Positions 62,413 to 64,000 of a stretch of 64,000 nucleotides of DNA are shown here, in pieces (the stretch's first letter is position 1; the number at the start of each line of letters is the position of its first letter). The stretch comes from Roseburia hominis A2-183 (GTDB lineage Bacteria > Bacillota > Clostridia > Lachnospirales > Lachnospiraceae), in NCBI RefSeq assembly GCF_000225345.1, contig NC_015977.1, forward strand, positions 2,153,501-2,217,500, read 5' to 3'. A program made the position numbers and the translations under genes. The notes beneath the pieces are model-generated. The model ran no database searches. It was not told where the DNA came from and saw only the letters and a list, made by a program, of their open reading frames with translations.

Positions 62413-64000
62413 TTAGCTCAAAAGATTCTGCATGCTCTTTAAGCTGATGACCAGCGTAGAGGTGTTATGCAGAAGCGCTGATGTGGTCGGCTGTAAAACG
62501 CCGCCGACTCCTAGCAGGATCAATCCGGTATTGAATCCGACAATCACGCGGTAATTCTTGCGAATCCGCTTCATCAGGCCGTCGCTCAACAGCTTTAAGG
62601 TCACGATCTGATAGAGATCATCCGAGCTTACCATGATATCCGCGATCTCACGCGCAATCTCCGCACCGTCCGAAATCGCGATGCCGACATCCGCCGCAGA
62701 GAGTGCCGGGGAATCGTTGATGCCGTCTCCGACCATGATAACCTTGCGTCCGGCTGCCTTTTCACGCTCGACAAAACCGGCTTTATCCTCCGGAAGCACC
62801 TCGGAATAATACTCGTCCACACCGACGCGCTTTGCGATGGCGCTTGCCGTCCGCTCGCTGTCACCCGTCATCATGACGATCTTCTTGATACCGGAGCGGC
62901 GCAGGGAATTGATAACTGCCTCCGCCTCCTCACGGAGCGGATCTTCAATACAGATCACGGCTGCAAGCTGTCCCTCGATGGCCAGATACAGATGGGAATA
63001 CTCCTCCGGCAGGCTCTCGAACAGTTCCTTCGTACCCTCAGGAAGGGCAGCTCCCTCATCCTCAAATACAAAATGATAGCTTCCAATCACGGCTTTCCTG
63101 CCGTTGATCGTGGTGGAAATACCATGTGCCACCACATACTCCACCTTGGAATGCATTTCCTCATGATCCAGACCTTTTTCCCTGGCTGCCTCAACAACCG
63201 CTTTTGCCATGGAATGTGGGAAATGCTCCTCCATGCAGGCTGCAATCCTAAGAAGTTCATCCGGGCTGTCCCCGTTAAAGGAAACCACTTTTGCCACGGT
63301 CGGCTTTGCCTTGGTCAGTGTGCCGGTCTTATCAAAGACGATTGTATCTGCCTCAGCCATTGCCTCTAAATATTTTCCGCCCTTGACCGTCACATTGTAA
63401 AAACTAGCCTCACGGATCGCCGACAATACGGAGATCGGCATGGCAAGTTTTAATGCGCAGGAGAAATCCACCATCAGAATCGACAACGCCTTCGTCACAT
63501 TCCGGGTCAGAAGGTATGTGAGCGCCGTGCCACCGAGGGAATACGGTACCAGACGGTCCGCCAGATGCTCTGCCCGGCTCTCAAGCCCGGACTTTAACTT
63601 CTGGGATTCCTCGATCATCTGCACAACCTTGTCGTAGCGGCTGGAGCCGCCTACCGCCTTCACGAGAATGGTAAGCTCCCCTTCCTCGACTACAGTTCCT
63701 GCATAGACATAATTCTCACTAATCCGGCGTACCGGCTCGGATTCTCCGGTTAAGGATGCCTGGTTGACCATCGCCTCGCCGTCTGTCACGACGCCGTCAA
63801 ACGGGATTACATTGCCCATATGGACAACCACCTCGTCTCCCTCACGGACTTCCTTCGCGCCGACAAGAACCTCCACGCCGTCCTTCTTCAGCCATACTTT
63901 GCCGACATTCAAAGACATGGTGCGCGCAAGGTCGCCGACGGACTTCTTGTGCGTCCACTCTTCTAACAGCTCGCCGATGCCAAGCAGGAACATGATCGAT
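62413..64000 (-). CDS. Heavy-metal P-type ATPase (P1B), N-terminus outside window
   Basis: The 3' 528 codons of a P-type ATPase; the frame continues past the window edge. Motifs in order: actuator loop ASLTGESEPV, membrane metal motif SCALKLAMP (in place of the usual CPC/SPC), phosphorylation site FDKTGTLTKAKP, HMA-type MEEHFPHSMAKAVV (the HP motif) and hinge GDGINDSPALSAADVGIA. It pumps a metal ion out of the cell; the altered SCALK motif leaves the ion undefined (Mn, Fe or other divalent are possible). Start upstream of 64000. Confidence 0.93.
   Translation of the reverse strand, partial: SIMFLLGIGELLEEWTHKKSVGDLARTMSLNVGKVWLKKDGVEVLVGAKEVREGDEVVVHMGNVIPFDGVVTDGEAMVNQASLTGESEPVRRISENYVYAGTVVEEGELTILVKAVGGSSRYDKVVQMIEESQKLKSGLESRAEHLADRLVPYSLGGTALTYLLTRNVTKALSILMVDFSCALKLAMPISVLSAIREASFYNVTVKGGKYLEAMAEADTIVFDKTGTLTKAKPTVAKVVSFNGDSPDELLRIAACMEEHFPHSMAKAVVEAAREKGLDHEEMHSKVEYVVAHGISTTINGRKAVIGSYHFVFEDEGAALPEGTKELFESLPEEYSHLYLAIEGQLAAVICIEDPLREEAEAVINSLRRSGIKKIVMMTGDSERTASAIAKRVGVDEYYSEVLPEDKAGFVEREKAAGRKVIMVGDGINDSPALSAADVGIAISDGAEIAREIADIMVSSDDLYQIVTLKLLSDGLMKRIRKNYRVIVGFNTGLILLGVGGVLQPTTSALLHNTSTLVISLKSMQNLLS

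Overview
The window looks like a chromosomal segment of a Gram-positive anaerobe of the class Clostridia, most likely family Lachnospiraceae (Roseburia/Agathobacter-like). This is inferred from the gene families, not from a search. Signs are: the Firmicutes order murE-priA-def-fmt-(Zn peptidase)-rsmB-rlmN-stp-prkC-rsgA-rpe-thiN; a split purine end-pathway (PurO-type cyclohydrolase plus a stand-alone AICAR transformylase); tRNA-dependent Asn/Gln formation through GatCAB with an archaeal-type AspRS under a T-box; ATP-dependent PEP carboxykinase; a chemoreceptor; and a 33-residue protein of a type I associate with Lachnospiraceae. Most genes lie on the minus strand. I saw no rRNA, tRNA or CRISPR array.

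Layout. 1-3119: N-terminal two thirds or more of a huge secreted PHP-domain protein. 3.4-5.3 kb: purine end steps. 5.5-12.2 kb: glycosyltransferase, UPF0210/ACT pair, WalJ-like hydrolase, FtsA-like ATPase. 12.2-18.2 kb: coaE, polA, aminopeptidase P, thioesterase and a tiny gene behind an attenuator-like hairpin. 18.8-32.4 kb: the conserved housekeeping cluster, from a strong promoter ahead of murE. 32.5-35.1 kb: membrane and PH-domain proteins, then pyrBI on the plus strand. 35.6-42.7 kb: gatB, gatA, a GNAT-GatC fusion, NUDIX, AspRS with T-box, and a low-molecular-weight phosphatase. 42.7-49.7 kb: an AT-rich island with a two-gene restriction-modification system, a ribbon-helix-helix protein, a possible GIY-YIG protein, and decayed integrase and conjugative-element pieces on both sides. 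50-54.4 kb: panE, small genes, a GNAT, a regulator remnant and a MATE pump. 54.5-58.6 kb: an ABC-F protein with a leader ORF, then pckA. 59-64 kb: chemoreceptor, BMP-type lipoprotein and a P1B-type ATPase cut by the window edge.

The most unusual signal is not a gene. Three intergenic elements of 450-520 bp (18283-18732, 35073-35592, 58630-59147) are each one near-continuous inverted repeat. All share the same termini and the same asymmetric core motifs, with mismatches kept at the same places, compensatory changes between copies, and a variable apical hairpin. None has a convincing ORF. Each sits directly behind a stop codon or terminator. They could be a structured RNA family, a MITE-like mobile element, or both. 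A smaller palindrome recurs immediately behind three Rho-independent terminators (3318, 49915, 62280), and the 3' end of the AspRS gene is tandemly triplicated.

Functional links: GatCAB and the non-discriminating AspRS together make Asn-tRNA(Asn), and the T-box specifier that best fits is AAC (Asn). StP/PrkC form a phosphatase-kinase pair coupled to RsgA. The BMP lipoprotein next to the chemoreceptor suggests ligand sensing rather than transport, because no transporter genes accompany it.
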